Source of the DNA: Tetrastigma voinierianum
Lineage: Eukaryota; Streptophyta; Magnoliopsida; Vitales; Vitaceae
Length of the DNA stretch: 64,000 nt
NCBI GenBank assembly: GCA_016808115.1
Contig: JAEQBH010004566.1
Coordinates: forward strand, 1-64,000
Direction: 5' to 3'
Part shown: positions 1 to 9,976 of the stretch, one piece after another
Position numbering within the stretch: position 1 is the first letter of the stretch
Layout of the letters: every line of letters begins with the position of its first letter
Notes under the pieces: generated by a model
The model's database searches: none
Told to the model about the DNA's origin: nothing
The model's input: only the letters and a program-made list of their open reading frames with translations
Position numbers and translations under genes: made by a program

Positions 1-2480
1 TTGGTGAATCGGATGTTCTGAAACCAAGTAGGGCACAACTATGAAGTATACATAGATGACATGCCGATAAAATCCATCACGCCGAGTCTACATACCATCT
101 ATCCGTTACTGATTCGGGAAACTACAACATGAAATCAATCCGCTTAAACAGCCTTCGCCAGATCAGCCGAAATTCCTGCTTCATAGTCAACCAACGAGAA
201 TTGAAGCAAACGACAAGATAAAGGTCGTCGACATGCCATCGCCATCAAGTATAAAGGAAAGTCCGGGCCATTGACGAGCTGATTGCTACCCCGAGCCGCT
301 CGTATCCGTGGCAAGTGACAAATGCCAACCTTTCTTCCAAGTCCTGAAGAAGGCCTTTCAATGGGATACAAAGTGCGAGTAAGCATTTTCAGCCTTGAAA
401 ACATATCTAAGCTCCCCCCCATTCTAGTAAGTCCTATGTAGGAGCTCCTCACCCCATACACTGCGCTCAAGACTTCGACTCACACGCCCTCGTCGTGAGA
501 CAAAGAAACGACACAAAGACCCGGCGATATCAATGAGCTTTGAGAGAAGCGCAGGAGAGATACCCAAAGATGGAGAAATTAATTTCCGCCTGTAACCGCC
601 GCCCGGAACTCCGCCTTACCCGTGCTCACACCATAGAAGTCCCAATCTGGACACCCTGATGAAGCAAGTGTTACATAAACTAAGTCTCCTAAGGTTGATG
701 AAGGGCTATAGAGTCAGTGAGTTCGACATCAGATACAAAACCAAAACTCGCGATAAAAGGCGTGTCTTAGCCGATCATCACGAGTTCACTCAAGGAGCAC
801 GCTTTAACGCCAAGCAAATCGAATGACCTCCCGTCTGAAATCCTTCAGATGGAGTATCGAACGTGACAAGGAAGTGGAGCAGTTCAATCTCTTGACTCTC
901 GAAGGAATAGACATGTAGTACGCACTAAATTCGATTTCAAGCCTCTAAACAACGAGGTCGGCGAGCCGCCATAGCGTGTCTCAACCTCGCCATTCATCGA
1001 AATCTACCAATAGAGGTCCGTGAGTGACCCTGTACCTGGTAGTAAGACAAATAGAAGACACCTACGAAGCTTAAAATGGAAGGATGATCCTATATCTCCA
1101 AAAGGTACGAGATTTATTAAAGAAATTCGTGCAGGTTCAGGTCAGACATGTCCCTAGAGCGGAAAACTCCCAAGCCAACGCCTTGGCAAAACTAGCGACA
1201 GCCTTGCAAGAAGACCTCAACCGGTCGACACAAAGTCGAATACTGGCAAGAGCCCTATCGATCTCTCAAGGATGTGGAGGTTGCCCAAAGTTGAACCCGA
1301 GTCAATCGGATGGACCCCATTTGGAACTATATAACAGATGCATGTACCACTGACGACCCGAAAAGCAAACAAATAAAGGACGCAGATCCGCTGTGTCTAC
1401 TAATCATAAAGGAAGTCTATACAAGCGAGGTTTCTTCACACCCATCCTCAAATGCATCACGGGAAAAAAACATTGAATACGTACTAAGAGAGGTACACGA
1501 GGGTATGCGGAAATCACATCAAGCTCGAGCATCGCGTGAAAGGTCTCAGACAAGGGCTACCACCGGCCTACAATACTCAAAGACGCGACCGACCTAGTCA
1601 AGAAATGCAAGATTTGCCAGGAGCACGCCAAGATCTCACATCTCCCATTAGAGCCCCTAACGTCGATCACAAGCCCCTGGCCTTTCCAACAATGGGGTCT
1701 TGACATACTGGGACCTGCCTCAAGGCTAGTGTGTCTGCCATCATCGGCCGAGGGATTACTACCAAATGGCCGAGGCCGAGCCTCCGCCACAATCACGCAG
1801 CAAAAGATACGCACTTTGTGTGGCGCGCCATTATATGCGTGCTCGTATCCCAAGAGCCCCGTAATGCGACAATGAGAAACAATTTGACAACGCCAAGTTC
1901 GTGACTTCAGGCCGAGTTCAATTAAAAATTACTATTCGTCCCCAACACATCCAGCTTCCAACTGGGCTGCCGGTCACCATCGTAACCCTAAGGCCGCTTT
2001 GAAGACCAAATTAAGATCTCAAAGGAAAGTGGGTACTCCCGAGGTGCTATGGGCTTGGCTGCGGACAAATACGTAAATCGGCCGACCCGAGAAAAACCTC
2101 TTTCGCTCTAGCCTTCGCATCAAGCTAAGAGTCCCTGTCAAAATTGGATTAAAAACCCTAGGATCGAGCCGGCAAAGAAGGAGCACAATGACGAGGCTCT
2201 CCGTCTAAATTTGGACCTCTTAGATGAAAAACGTGAGCAAGTACTAAGGCGTACAAAAGACTACCAAAGAAAGATGGCAAGGTACTACAACCAAAAAGTC
2301 AAGCCCAAGAGCTACATGCCAGTGATTCGTCTTAAAGAAGTCGTCACAAGAAGGGAAGAATCCAAAGACGTGGGAAATTTGGCCCCAACTCGGCCCCTAT
2401 ATCATATCTCGAGTCAAGCGACTGTGCAATTACGAACTCCAAACAAGAGGAAAATTTTACAAAGATCCTGGAATTGATCA
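1..2480 (+). pseudogene. Element A pol remnant: RT end, RNase H, archaeal-type RNase H, integrase
   Basis: This is the C-terminal half of a Ty3/gypsy polyprotein, which copies element RNA and inserts the DNA. Pieces in shifting frames: RT catalytic YIDD at 49-60; native RNase H about 410-800 (residues like RYPKMEKLI near 550-590); second RNase H about 840-1230, with MILYLQKVRDLLKKF and HVPRAENSQANALAKLA at 1084-1210; integrase zinc finger with CKIC at 1606-1617; integrase core from about 1680 (WPFQQWGLDI); integrase C-terminus at 2211-2480 with MARYYNQKVKP. The end near ILQRSWN matches the usual end of Tat integrase. Several frameshifts and stops make it non-functional as written. Element B carries the same order at 21390-24560. 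Confidence 0.88.
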
Positions 2481-3239
2481 TCTTAAGCGTTTTATCAAGA
2501 GACCTTGGTTTGTAATCTTAATGGAGATTTATCAATCTTTCATTAAAGATTCGACCATTTAATGGTTATTCCCATAAGACGTCACAAACAACTCATATAA
2601 TGCTCGCAGTACATGCAATTGAATGAGAAAGTTCATAGACATAAAGGAAAATCTCTTTATTCCAATCATATTAAGATTTAGCTACAATCATGGTGTCATC
2701 GACAGCATCTTGAAAGCACTCACATAAGCGCCTCAAAAAAATGAAAGGCCGTAGCCGTGAAAAGAGAGGTTAAAAAGTGTGGGAAGGAGTTTGTACGGAA
2801 GAAACAAAAAAGGGGAGAATGAGACGTGGAAGAAAAGATGAAAAAGAAGGAGAAGGAGAAAAGAGAAAGGAAGATAAAGAAGAATGAAACAGGCCGGAGA
2901 AGGCGACGCAAGAACACGCCTAAGCGCATCTCTAGCACGGCTATGGAATAACATGACTCCATAAAGGGAGACTAGGGAAAACACAACCCCACATGCTAAG
3001 AGTGCAGAACCGAACCAAAATCTACGTATGGTCCCCAAATAAGATGACCGCATTAACGATGCTTCATTTCACCCGCATTCCGTACGCATCTCGTAAAAGC
3101 AGAATATACAAAGTCTAAACCACATATCAATAAAGCCACCATTTATAAGAAGGCCAAAGCACTCAAGAAGTCACCCCGGACGTTCCAAATTCTCCATAAA
3201 TCAAGATTAAAACGTCGCGACTCTTCCAAGAAAATCGGT
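2481..3239 (+). other. Element A post-pol spacer with a purine-rich tract
   Basis: No gene seen. About 2755-2890 is a G/A-rich run (GAAGGAGAAGGAG-like). Open frames here on the minus strand are Phe/Ser/Leu runs caused by that composition. Element B has a matching purine tract at about 24780-24860 in the same place after integrase, so this is part of the element's 3' non-coding layout. Confidence 0.6.
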
Positions 3240-4980
3240 TAATGCACTACACGCCAGCAGCCTCACTTGACGAAGTTCGCCTACTCCGGGACGTCACGCC
3301 ACCAGGAGTCGATCACGTTACATCACCATCAGCCATTGTGGGCCGCCGAGCCTGCCAGCCACTTTGACGAGTTTGTCTACTCCGACGCGCGTCACGCTAC
3401 CCGAGGAGTCGATCACCAAAGTTATATCACCACTTAGCCACATCGCCACTCTGGCCACATCGCCACCCTGGCCATATCGCCTACTGCACTACATCGCACC
3501 GCCACAAATACTCCTAACCCAAAGAACTCACTTCTGACGAAGTTCGTCATCTGACAGGTCATACTTGAGGAGCCGACACCAAAGAGACACCACTCACACA
3601 TCGCTACCGCCACAAACGCCGGAGCTCCAAGAATACTTCTCGACGAAGTCTGCCTACTCCGACAGTCACGCACCGAGGAGTCGATCACCAGCTATATCGC
3701 CACCTGGGCCACATCGCCCACTCTGGCCACGCGACCCAGCCCAAAGAGCTCACTCTTGACGAAGTTCGCTCACTTTGACAAATACGCCACCGAGGAGTCA
3801 ACCAGCTCAGTTATATCGCCTGGCCATATCGCCACTGCCACAAATACCGAGCCCGCATCACTTGACGAAGTTCGCCTACTCGACATGCTCAAGCCACCCG
3901 CCAGAGTCAGATTAGCTCAAAGAGTATCGCCACTTACTTACATTGCCACTGCACACAAATAATGAGCCCAAGAACACTTTGACAAGTTCGTCTACCCGGA
4001 CAGCCACGCCACCCCGAGGAGTTAGATCACCAGTTACATCGCCACTCTACCATATCGCCCACCGGGCCACATCGCCACTCACGCCGGAGCCCAACATCTC
4101 ACTCTCAAGAGTTCCGCCTACTCGACGTCACGCCACTGAGGAGTCGATCACCAAAGCCATATCACACTGCCACATCGCCACTTCCCCAAGTCATCGCCAC
4201 TGGCTACATCGCCACTAAACACAACGCTCCGGAGCCTGGGGCCAGCCACTCTCGACGAGTTCGTCTACTCCGACGTGCTCACGCTACCCGAGGAGTCAAT
4301 TTAAATTCTCAGTAATCCCACCGATGGAGCCCACCAATTCATAAAGGCGAGTCACTAACTGCTCACAGACGAAGCTCCTCCCAAAGAATTCATAGACGAA
4401 GCTCGCCCCAATCAGCCGCATGCACGAAATTCCTAAAGAATTCACATGCACGAGCTCTTACCCAACCAAAGAATTTACAGACGAGTCAGCTTCAACTCGT
4501 CGCGATAGACGAAGCTCGCCACAATCCACATTGACGAGCTCAACGATTCTACACAGGCAATGCAGCCTAGGAGTCACTTCAACTCAGGCAAATCAGCCGA
4601 CGGAGCCCGGTGGCTCACTTCGACGAGTTCATCCACTTAGCACAGGCCACGCAACCTAAGGAGTCAGTTCGACTCAAGCAAGTCATCTGACAGAACCCAA
4701 TAGCTCACGTTGACGAGCTCAACCATTCTACATAGGCCATGCAAATTCTAAGGAGTCACCTTCAACCTTCTAACTCAAATTCCAACAGAGGCCAACAAAT
4801 TACTGGGACTGGGCTTCATCTACTCAAAGATAGGCCACGCAGTCAAAGGATTCAATTCAACTCAAGCAACTCAATTACTGAGCCCAAAGAAGACTCTCCG
4901 ACGAGCTTAACCTACACATGACTTGTAGCTCGACCATTCTACATAGCCATGTAGCCCCATGGATACTCACCAGTTATTCA
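3240..4980 (+). repeat. Degenerate tandem-repeat field in the 3' untranslated zone of element A
   Basis: Repeated blocks carry GACGAAGTTCGCCTACTCC, then CACGCCACCGAGGAGTCGAT, then runs of short CCACATCGCCACT modules (3240-4270). A second block type (4340-4920) repeats GACGAGCTCAACC, ATTCTACATAGGCCATG and AAGGAGTCACTTCAACTC. Unit lengths vary, roughly 80-200 bp, with internal sub-repeats of about 15-20 bp. Tandem arrays in the 3' UTR of Tat/Ogre elements are known and have been proposed as seeds of satellite DNA. No coding function is indicated. Confidence 0.82.
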
Positions 4981-5449
4981 ACCCATAAGGCTTGAGAGCC
5001 CAGGAGCCTCAGCGGACCAATTTAAGGAGTTCAAACATCACAACTCAGGCGCTTAATCCAGACCACGCAGACAAGAAATAAAGTCAAATCAAGGCATTGG
5101 GGCTAAGAGCACAAACAGAGGCGAAAGATGATGAAATAATGAGTATTCATCAAGAAAGGTTACATATGTTCCTGGGGTCCAAGGCCCAAATAAAATAAAA
5201 ATAAAAAAATAAAAAAAAAAAGAAGAAGAAAAGTGTAAAAGTCGACGTTGGGCAAAGCGAAGACTAGCACAAGAGATCAGCATCGGCTGAGGAGCAGACG
5301 ATGAAGAGGGGAGTTGACTCAATGCAAAAGCCAGTTTCTCCAGCGATAATCGTGAGAGGAAGGACCCGTCCTCCTCCTCGCCAATGGGAAGGTCGGTTGA
5401 AATTTAGGACGAGATAGGCATTGACAAATTCTTCTTCTAAAAGGCAAGC
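4981..5449 (+). other. Element A spacer between the tandem repeats and the antisense ORF
   Basis: No gene seen. It includes an A-rich run at about 5188-5236 (AAATAAAAATAAAAAAATAA type). On the opposite strand this lies just past the C-terminal end of the antisense ORF and could hold its 3' UTR. Confidence 0.4.
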
Positions 5450-7650
5450 CACCTAGAAACTATCGATTAGATGCCGCCTCAATTTTCCAATAACTTCACC
5501 TGCCATTACTAAAGATATTTGCTGATGAAGATCCCCACGCAACCCGTAACATTCCTCATTCAGGCGTCCCACCGAGTCGACTGCCTTGGTAGCCTCGCGA
5601 CGAGCCTCGTCCAACAGCGTCGTCTTGTCACGAAGATCATCTTTGATTGCACACAACTCTTCTTTAGACTCCCAAAGCTCGCCTTGGGACGTGAGAAGCC
5701 TCGTCCTCGACCATCCAAGTTCATACTCGGCGAACCCCGTGAGTCTGGTCCCTAGCCTCCATCAAGTCGTTTCAAGATACCCCAATCCACCCGAGCCTCA
5801 AGCCAGCCTTCACCGCCCTCAACCATCCCGCCTCGCCTTCCTTACCCCAGTTCTGACAAGTCGAAGTGGTATGTTTCAGATCTGACTTGAGCTTCACGAC
5901 TTCCTCGATCATACTTTGCATCCGACCTTGCACAACCAGCCAGATGTGAGGCATCCACCTCGCCTTATAAGCTCCTGGTCGCCGAAGTATTGACCTTCAT
6001 TTATTTTGACTTTTCTGGCTAAACCCTTCAAGTGAGTAGCCACCGTGACATCCAAAGATAAAATCAACATCCAACGCAGTCTGAACTCATCTCAAACGGT
6101 CAAAAGGCAAGGTACGAGAACTTACGGAGGCGACCCCTTGGAAAGATAGGGTCAACGCCTCATCAACGGACAGCACAACCGACCTCTTAAGATCAGAGTC
6201 CTTAAGAATAGACGAGACTGCGCCCGCCGCAAGCTCAGCACTGTGAAGTAAAGAATCCCCGTCTCCGCCAACTTGGGGTTCCGGATCTTTCCTCCTCGCC
6301 TCTTCCTCTCTCCGAGAAGGCGACTTAACTTTCTTCGTTGGCGGGTTCCAGACGGTGATAGGTGTGATCGCCAGCGGCTGCTCAACGGCCCCACCTGAGG
6401 GACCCTCTGCCTCTGCAGCAGACCCAGAATGGGACCGCGAGCTTAAAACTATAGGAGCCATAACCCGTCCTGATTTATGGATATGAGAGGACGGAGAAGA
6501 TGACGATACCCCCAACTTCGGAACTTTAACCAAAACCGGCCTATCCTTCTCAACAGAGAACGAGGTTTTCTGCTTCCCTACTCCAAGCCCGGATACCACC
6601 TCCAACTGGCCGCCCCCCTGCGGGCTTTCCAAAGAGCGAGGGTCTGGGACCGAGGAACCTTACAGTGGAAGGAGGCGAACGCCTCGGAGCAGCAGATCGA
6701 GGAACTTCGAACTCGATACGGAACATCCGACTTAATCAACTCGCGTATGACAAGGAGGGCACTCACCAACGCTAACGCTTATGGAGTTATCTTCAAATAA
6801 TAGATCAATCTCGAGCACTCGAGAAATATACGTACGCTATTAATCGTAGATGTCCAAACACCTACCATTCAAGTTACAACTAAAAACGTAACTAATAATT
6901 AATTAAGATTCTCGGGTAGCCTAAGCTAACAAACGCCTGCAGTGTCGCCCTGTCGAGAGGATCATACTCCCACCACGGTCTCTAACGAAAAATAGCATCC
7001 TCCACAAATTATGGCGAGGGAAGATCAAAATCACTGCAGGGGCGCCGAAACACCTAGAAAAATAAAGAAAGCCCTCGGATGTCTCCTTCGGGGTGAAAAG
7101 GTAAAGGAGCAAAGCTAAACTGGGAACACCGAGCCCCTTATCCCTAAAGAAACCAAAGAGACAACTAAAAATGCCCCAACCACTGGGCGAGCTGGGCACG
7201 ACACATTGAAATGCCGCAAACCCTTTACGGCGGGATGCAGCGGAAACGAAGACCGCGATCAAGGCCACTTCAAGAAACACACCATCCCAGGCACAGACCA
7301 CAGAGGTCAAAACGCCGTGGACCACAATCTCAACGCCAAAAGCGCGCTAATAACGCCCGCAAAGACGGCCCCATACGGCTGACCGACCTTGCCAGTCCCA
7401 CGCTAGCTAATGCGAATTCAGAGATCTCGTGATATTCAAATTCCAAGGTATTTAATTAGATTCACTTTCCCCTTCCCCTTGTCCAAGGGAAGAGGAGGCG
7501 CCGGGGCACTCGGAAACCAACTCCGAATCGAACGGCCTGAGACACCGCCAGTTCGCCCAGAACCATCAATAGCCGAAGAATCACCATCAATATGCAAAGA
7601 AGAAGAACGACCTTGGCCCCATGATGAAATTAGATAATGAAACAAAATCA
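5450..7650 (-). pseudogene. Element A antisense ORF, Transposase_28 (putative gypsy-type transposon) family
   Basis: Read on the minus strand from about 7645: a Ser/Gly/Pro-rich start (7645-7436); a globular domain at 7325-6921, with GWGIFSCLFGFFRDKGLGVP and, in an adjacent frame, PLHPAVKGLRHFNVSPAQL-like residues typical of Transposase_28 (PF04195); a charged linker at 6632-6087, with ITPITVWNPPTKK; and a coiled-coil tail at 5954-5453 (MIEEVVKLKSDLKHT; DEARREATKAVDSVGRLNEE). Extra ORFs in antisense orientation between pol and the 3' LTR are known for Tat-lineage elements; their function is unknown. Several frameshifts break it. Element B carries a relative. A possible intron lies at 6791-6930. 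Confidence 0.75.
6791..6930 (-). other. Candidate intron in the element A antisense ORF
   Basis: On the minus strand the Transposase_28-like frame runs to about 6930, where GTTAGC could be a donor, and similarity resumes below 6791 after TTGAAG, a possible AG acceptor. The 140 bp between is AT-rich and reads as non-coding. This rests only on sequence signals. A simple deletion or decay of coding sequence would look similar. Confidence 0.3.
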
Positions 7651-8037
7651 GCTAACCCAAATAAATCCATTTTATCGCCCGAAAAGAAATCAAGGAAACC
7701 AAGCACGCAAAGTGGGATCCTGAAGATAACAGAAAGACTCCCGCATAAAAAGGCTCGTACTAAGACTACATAAGGAAGTCCGAACTCGCTAAAGGCAAAT
7801 AAAAGGTCCTAGACGCACAAGACAGAGGATGTCCGCGAAAGAAACAAAAGGAAATTGAAGGGGATGGAAGAAATAAGCGCGAAAATCGAAGAGTCATCAT
7901 TATCACAAGACAAATGACGGCGACCAAGCCCTAACTAATCCACCGAAAGCGCATTACGTGAAATTACACTGATGCGAGCAACGCACTCCTCGCCCACGCA
8001 CAATCGCATACAAGGGTCGGGGCAACCGATAGGGGTT
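7651..8037 (+). other. Element A: antisense-ORF upstream region and polypurine patch
   Basis: No gene seen. About 7880-7930 (AAAATCGAAGAG, ATTATCACAAGAC, GGCGACCAAGCCC) matches 31034-31085 in element B, so this zone is conserved between the two Tat elements. It sits upstream of the antisense ORF, where a promoter for it would be expected. The patch GATAGGGGT just before 8038 is the likely plus-strand primer (polypurine tract). Confidence 0.5.
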
Positions 8038-8789
8038 TGAAAAATAAGGCTCAAGCCCACACACTGCTTCCAAAAAAAGGCTACCAAATAAACATGAAGG
8101 CCCACTAGTTGAATTCCAAAAGAGAGGCTTGCCCAATAAGGCATTCATGCCTCTTTACGTCAGCATTCCAGCCTTTGTTGGGCCAGCCCAGAAGAGAGGT
8201 CCAATCCGCTTGGCCTAAAGGCCACATATGGGAAGTTTCCCACAGGTACAGAAAATAGAATAGTCCCTAATAATATATCATTCCGCAAGTCCAGCCAAAT
8301 CTCACCAATAAGAAAAGAAAGACAAGATTAGATCAGCATCAAATCAGATCTCCCAATAAGGAAGGAAGATTAATTCCCAAATAAACTACTTTTTCATATC
8401 CTACACCCAATCCGATACTTATTTATAATAAGAAATATCCCATCCAATCCGAGTGATTCCTAATTACCATCCAACCCGGGAGAATATCTACATATAAATA
8501 CATGACACCTCGATCGGTGAAAGGCACGCAACACATTCGCCTCTGCCGGTCTAAGCAGCCTCTTTCTAAGAAAGAAACCGACTTAGCACGGAGCGCACCG
8601 CTAAGCCCTCGCCGACCCCTTCGTTTGTTGCGAGGAGGGCTACGACCTCGGTGGCTCGCAGATCGGAGTCGCAGCCGTCATACTTCACCGGACGATCCAA
8701 AGGGCCTCGCATCCTACCCACAAGAATCCTGGTCCGCCCGTAGACCCCCACACGCTCCAGCCCAATTCCGGTTGAAAAAGGCATCATCA
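8038..8789 (+). repeat. Element A 3' LTR
   Basis: It begins TGAAAAATAAGG after a purine patch and ends GGTTGAAAAAGGCATCATCA. The ending is close to the element B LTR end (GGTAGAAAAAGCACCATCA), and the stretch just before the start matches the one before B's 3' LTR. A TATA box lies inside at about 8493. The 5' partner is outside the window, so the left edge is inferred from the B comparison. Confidence 0.68.
8493..8500 (+). promoter_or_regulatory. TATA box of element A LTR
   Basis: TATAAATA lies in the middle of the LTR, about 300 bp before its end, the expected place for the retroelement promoter. Confidence 0.5.
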
Positions 8790-9121
8790 CACATAATGAA
8801 GAGATTCAAAGAGAATCATCAATAAACTTGGTATAATTTATTCGGTAATACCATTATTTCCTAGAAATCCTTTTAGCATATAACAACTATGCCATTTTCA
8901 AGATCATCATCCTTCCTACCTATGTATCTATAGGAAGGAGAATATAATTTGTGGAACAATATAAGAAAATTATATTTTAACAAGTAACTCAATAAATGGA
9001 AAAATGTGATGTATAGCCTCAGAATACTAATTACTTTCTCAAGTATAATGACCAAATTATCATAGCTTCTGGGTTTTGATAATATTGTACCAAACAATTG
9101 GGTGTGCAAAATTAACATATT
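8790..9121. other. Older flanking DNA between elements A and B
   Basis: AT-rich, without repeat structure or a supported ORF. It ends with ATATT, the left copy of the element B target duplication. Removing B joins this strip directly to 31809, so it was once the DNA a few hundred bases past the 3' end of the receptor-kinase gene. Confidence 0.7.
9117..9121. repeat. Target site duplication of element B, left copy (ATATT)
   Basis: ATATT directly precedes the B 5' LTR and is repeated exactly at 31804-31808 after the B 3' LTR. A 5-bp duplication is normal for Ty3/gypsy integration. Confidence 0.85.
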
Positions 9122-9744
9122 TGATAGGGTAGAAAACAATATGTGCACAGGCCCAGAACGCGAGCCTAGGGCGTAAGCCCAAACATCCGCCTTACCAAGG
9201 GAATTGAGGCACATACTCAATAAAGAAGCTCAACCCACAGTGAGATCCTACCCATGTCAAAGTACACAGGCCCAAGCCTTGAAATGAAACCACAATTCCA
9301 GGTAATCAAGTGATATAGGCGGCCCACAAAACCGCGGTGAAAGGAAAAGCGCCTGGCCTACGATTCGCGCCCACTCGATTAGAAAGAAGGATTTTACATG
9401 ATCACTAATTCTTCCATTATCCAACAGCCATGATAAGGAAAATGAAACCTCACCCAATGAGAGATATCAGATCACCATTTAACAAAGAAAGTAAACTACT
9501 ATTCCCCTTATAAATACGAACTCATTCCACCACAAAAAGGTACGCAATCATAACGCCATCAACAGTTGAATTCTTTCCTTTCAATAAGAAAGAAACTGAC
9601 TTAGGCATTGGAGAGCCGACAGGTGCACCCTCGTCGGACCATCCTTTTAGTGCAGGTTGCAGGTTATATGACGATCCGACCCAGCAGACCGGCCTAGTGA
9701 CTCCGAGAAAATCCAGCCCATAATTGGTAGAAAAAGCACCATCA
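9122..9744 (+). repeat. Element B 5' LTR
   Basis: It starts TGATAGGGTAGAAAAC and ends AAGCACCATCA. It aligns along its length with 31178-31803. Shared blocks include CCCACAGTGAGATCCTACCC, CAGGTAATCAAGTGATATAG and GCAGGTTGCAGGTTAT. A TATA box lies at 9509. Confidence 0.9.
9509..9516 (+). promoter_or_regulatory. TATA box of element B 5' LTR
   Basis: TATAAATA, conserved in the 3' LTR copy at 31567-31574, about 235 bp before the LTR end. It is the likely core promoter of the element. Confidence 0.55.
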
Positions 9745-9747
9745 ATT

Positions 9748-9765
9748 TGGCATCGTCTGTGGGAA
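9748..9765 (+). other. Element B primer binding site
   Basis: TGGCATCGTCTGTGGGAA lies 3 bp after the LTR. Tat and Athila elements usually carry TGGCGCCGT at this place, complementary to tRNA-Asp; this copy differs by a few bases. Confidence 0.65.
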
Positions 9766-9799
9766 CGACTGTTCCTCTACAAATAAAACTGAATTCTCA

Positions 9800-9976
9800 G
9801 TGACTGATGGTATCGACCCGAAACATGAGCAGGAGTCACACCAACCCCTTGGGACGCAAGACCAGCAGGGCGACCTAGATAGCCGACCACCAAGAGATGC
9901 TCTCGAAACTCAAGAGTCAATACTTGCGAGATGGAGGCACTCGTCTCACCAACCAAGCAGAGACCGAGGAACTCAC
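9800..9976 (+). pseudogene. Element B gag, N-terminal fragment
   Basis: An ORF starts at 9800 soon after the primer binding site and encodes a Gln/Asp/Arg-rich leader, as in Tat gag. It stops being B sequence at 9976 where element C inserts. Joining to 19819 lets an ELTPPPAKLRMP-like reading continue across the gap, which supports this junction. Gag forms the particle that packages element RNA. Confidence 0.6.

Larger units (their letters stand above)
1..8789 (+). mobile_element. Element A: Tat-lineage Ty3/gypsy element, 3' part
   Basis: The window opens inside this element, so the 5' LTR, gag and protease lie outside. Seen in order: RT end with YIDD (49-60), RNase H, a second RNase H, integrase, a long non-coding zone with a tandem-repeat field, an ORF on the opposite strand, a short purine patch, and an LTR ending in ATCATCA at 8789. 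An extra archaeal-type RNase H before integrase plus an antisense ORF between pol and the 3' LTR is the known layout of Tat/Retand elements. The target duplication cannot be checked because the left end is missing. Confidence 0.88.

Noticed and set aside
2720..3053. Two minus-strand frames rich in Phe, Ser and Leu that look like membrane proteins
   Set aside because: They are the complement of a G/A-rich tract that recurs non-coding in element B; composition explains the residues.
3240..4980. Regularly spaced repeats considered as a CRISPR array
   Set aside because: Unit and spacing are irregular, units are directly abutting variants without unique spacers, and the setting is a plant retroelement.
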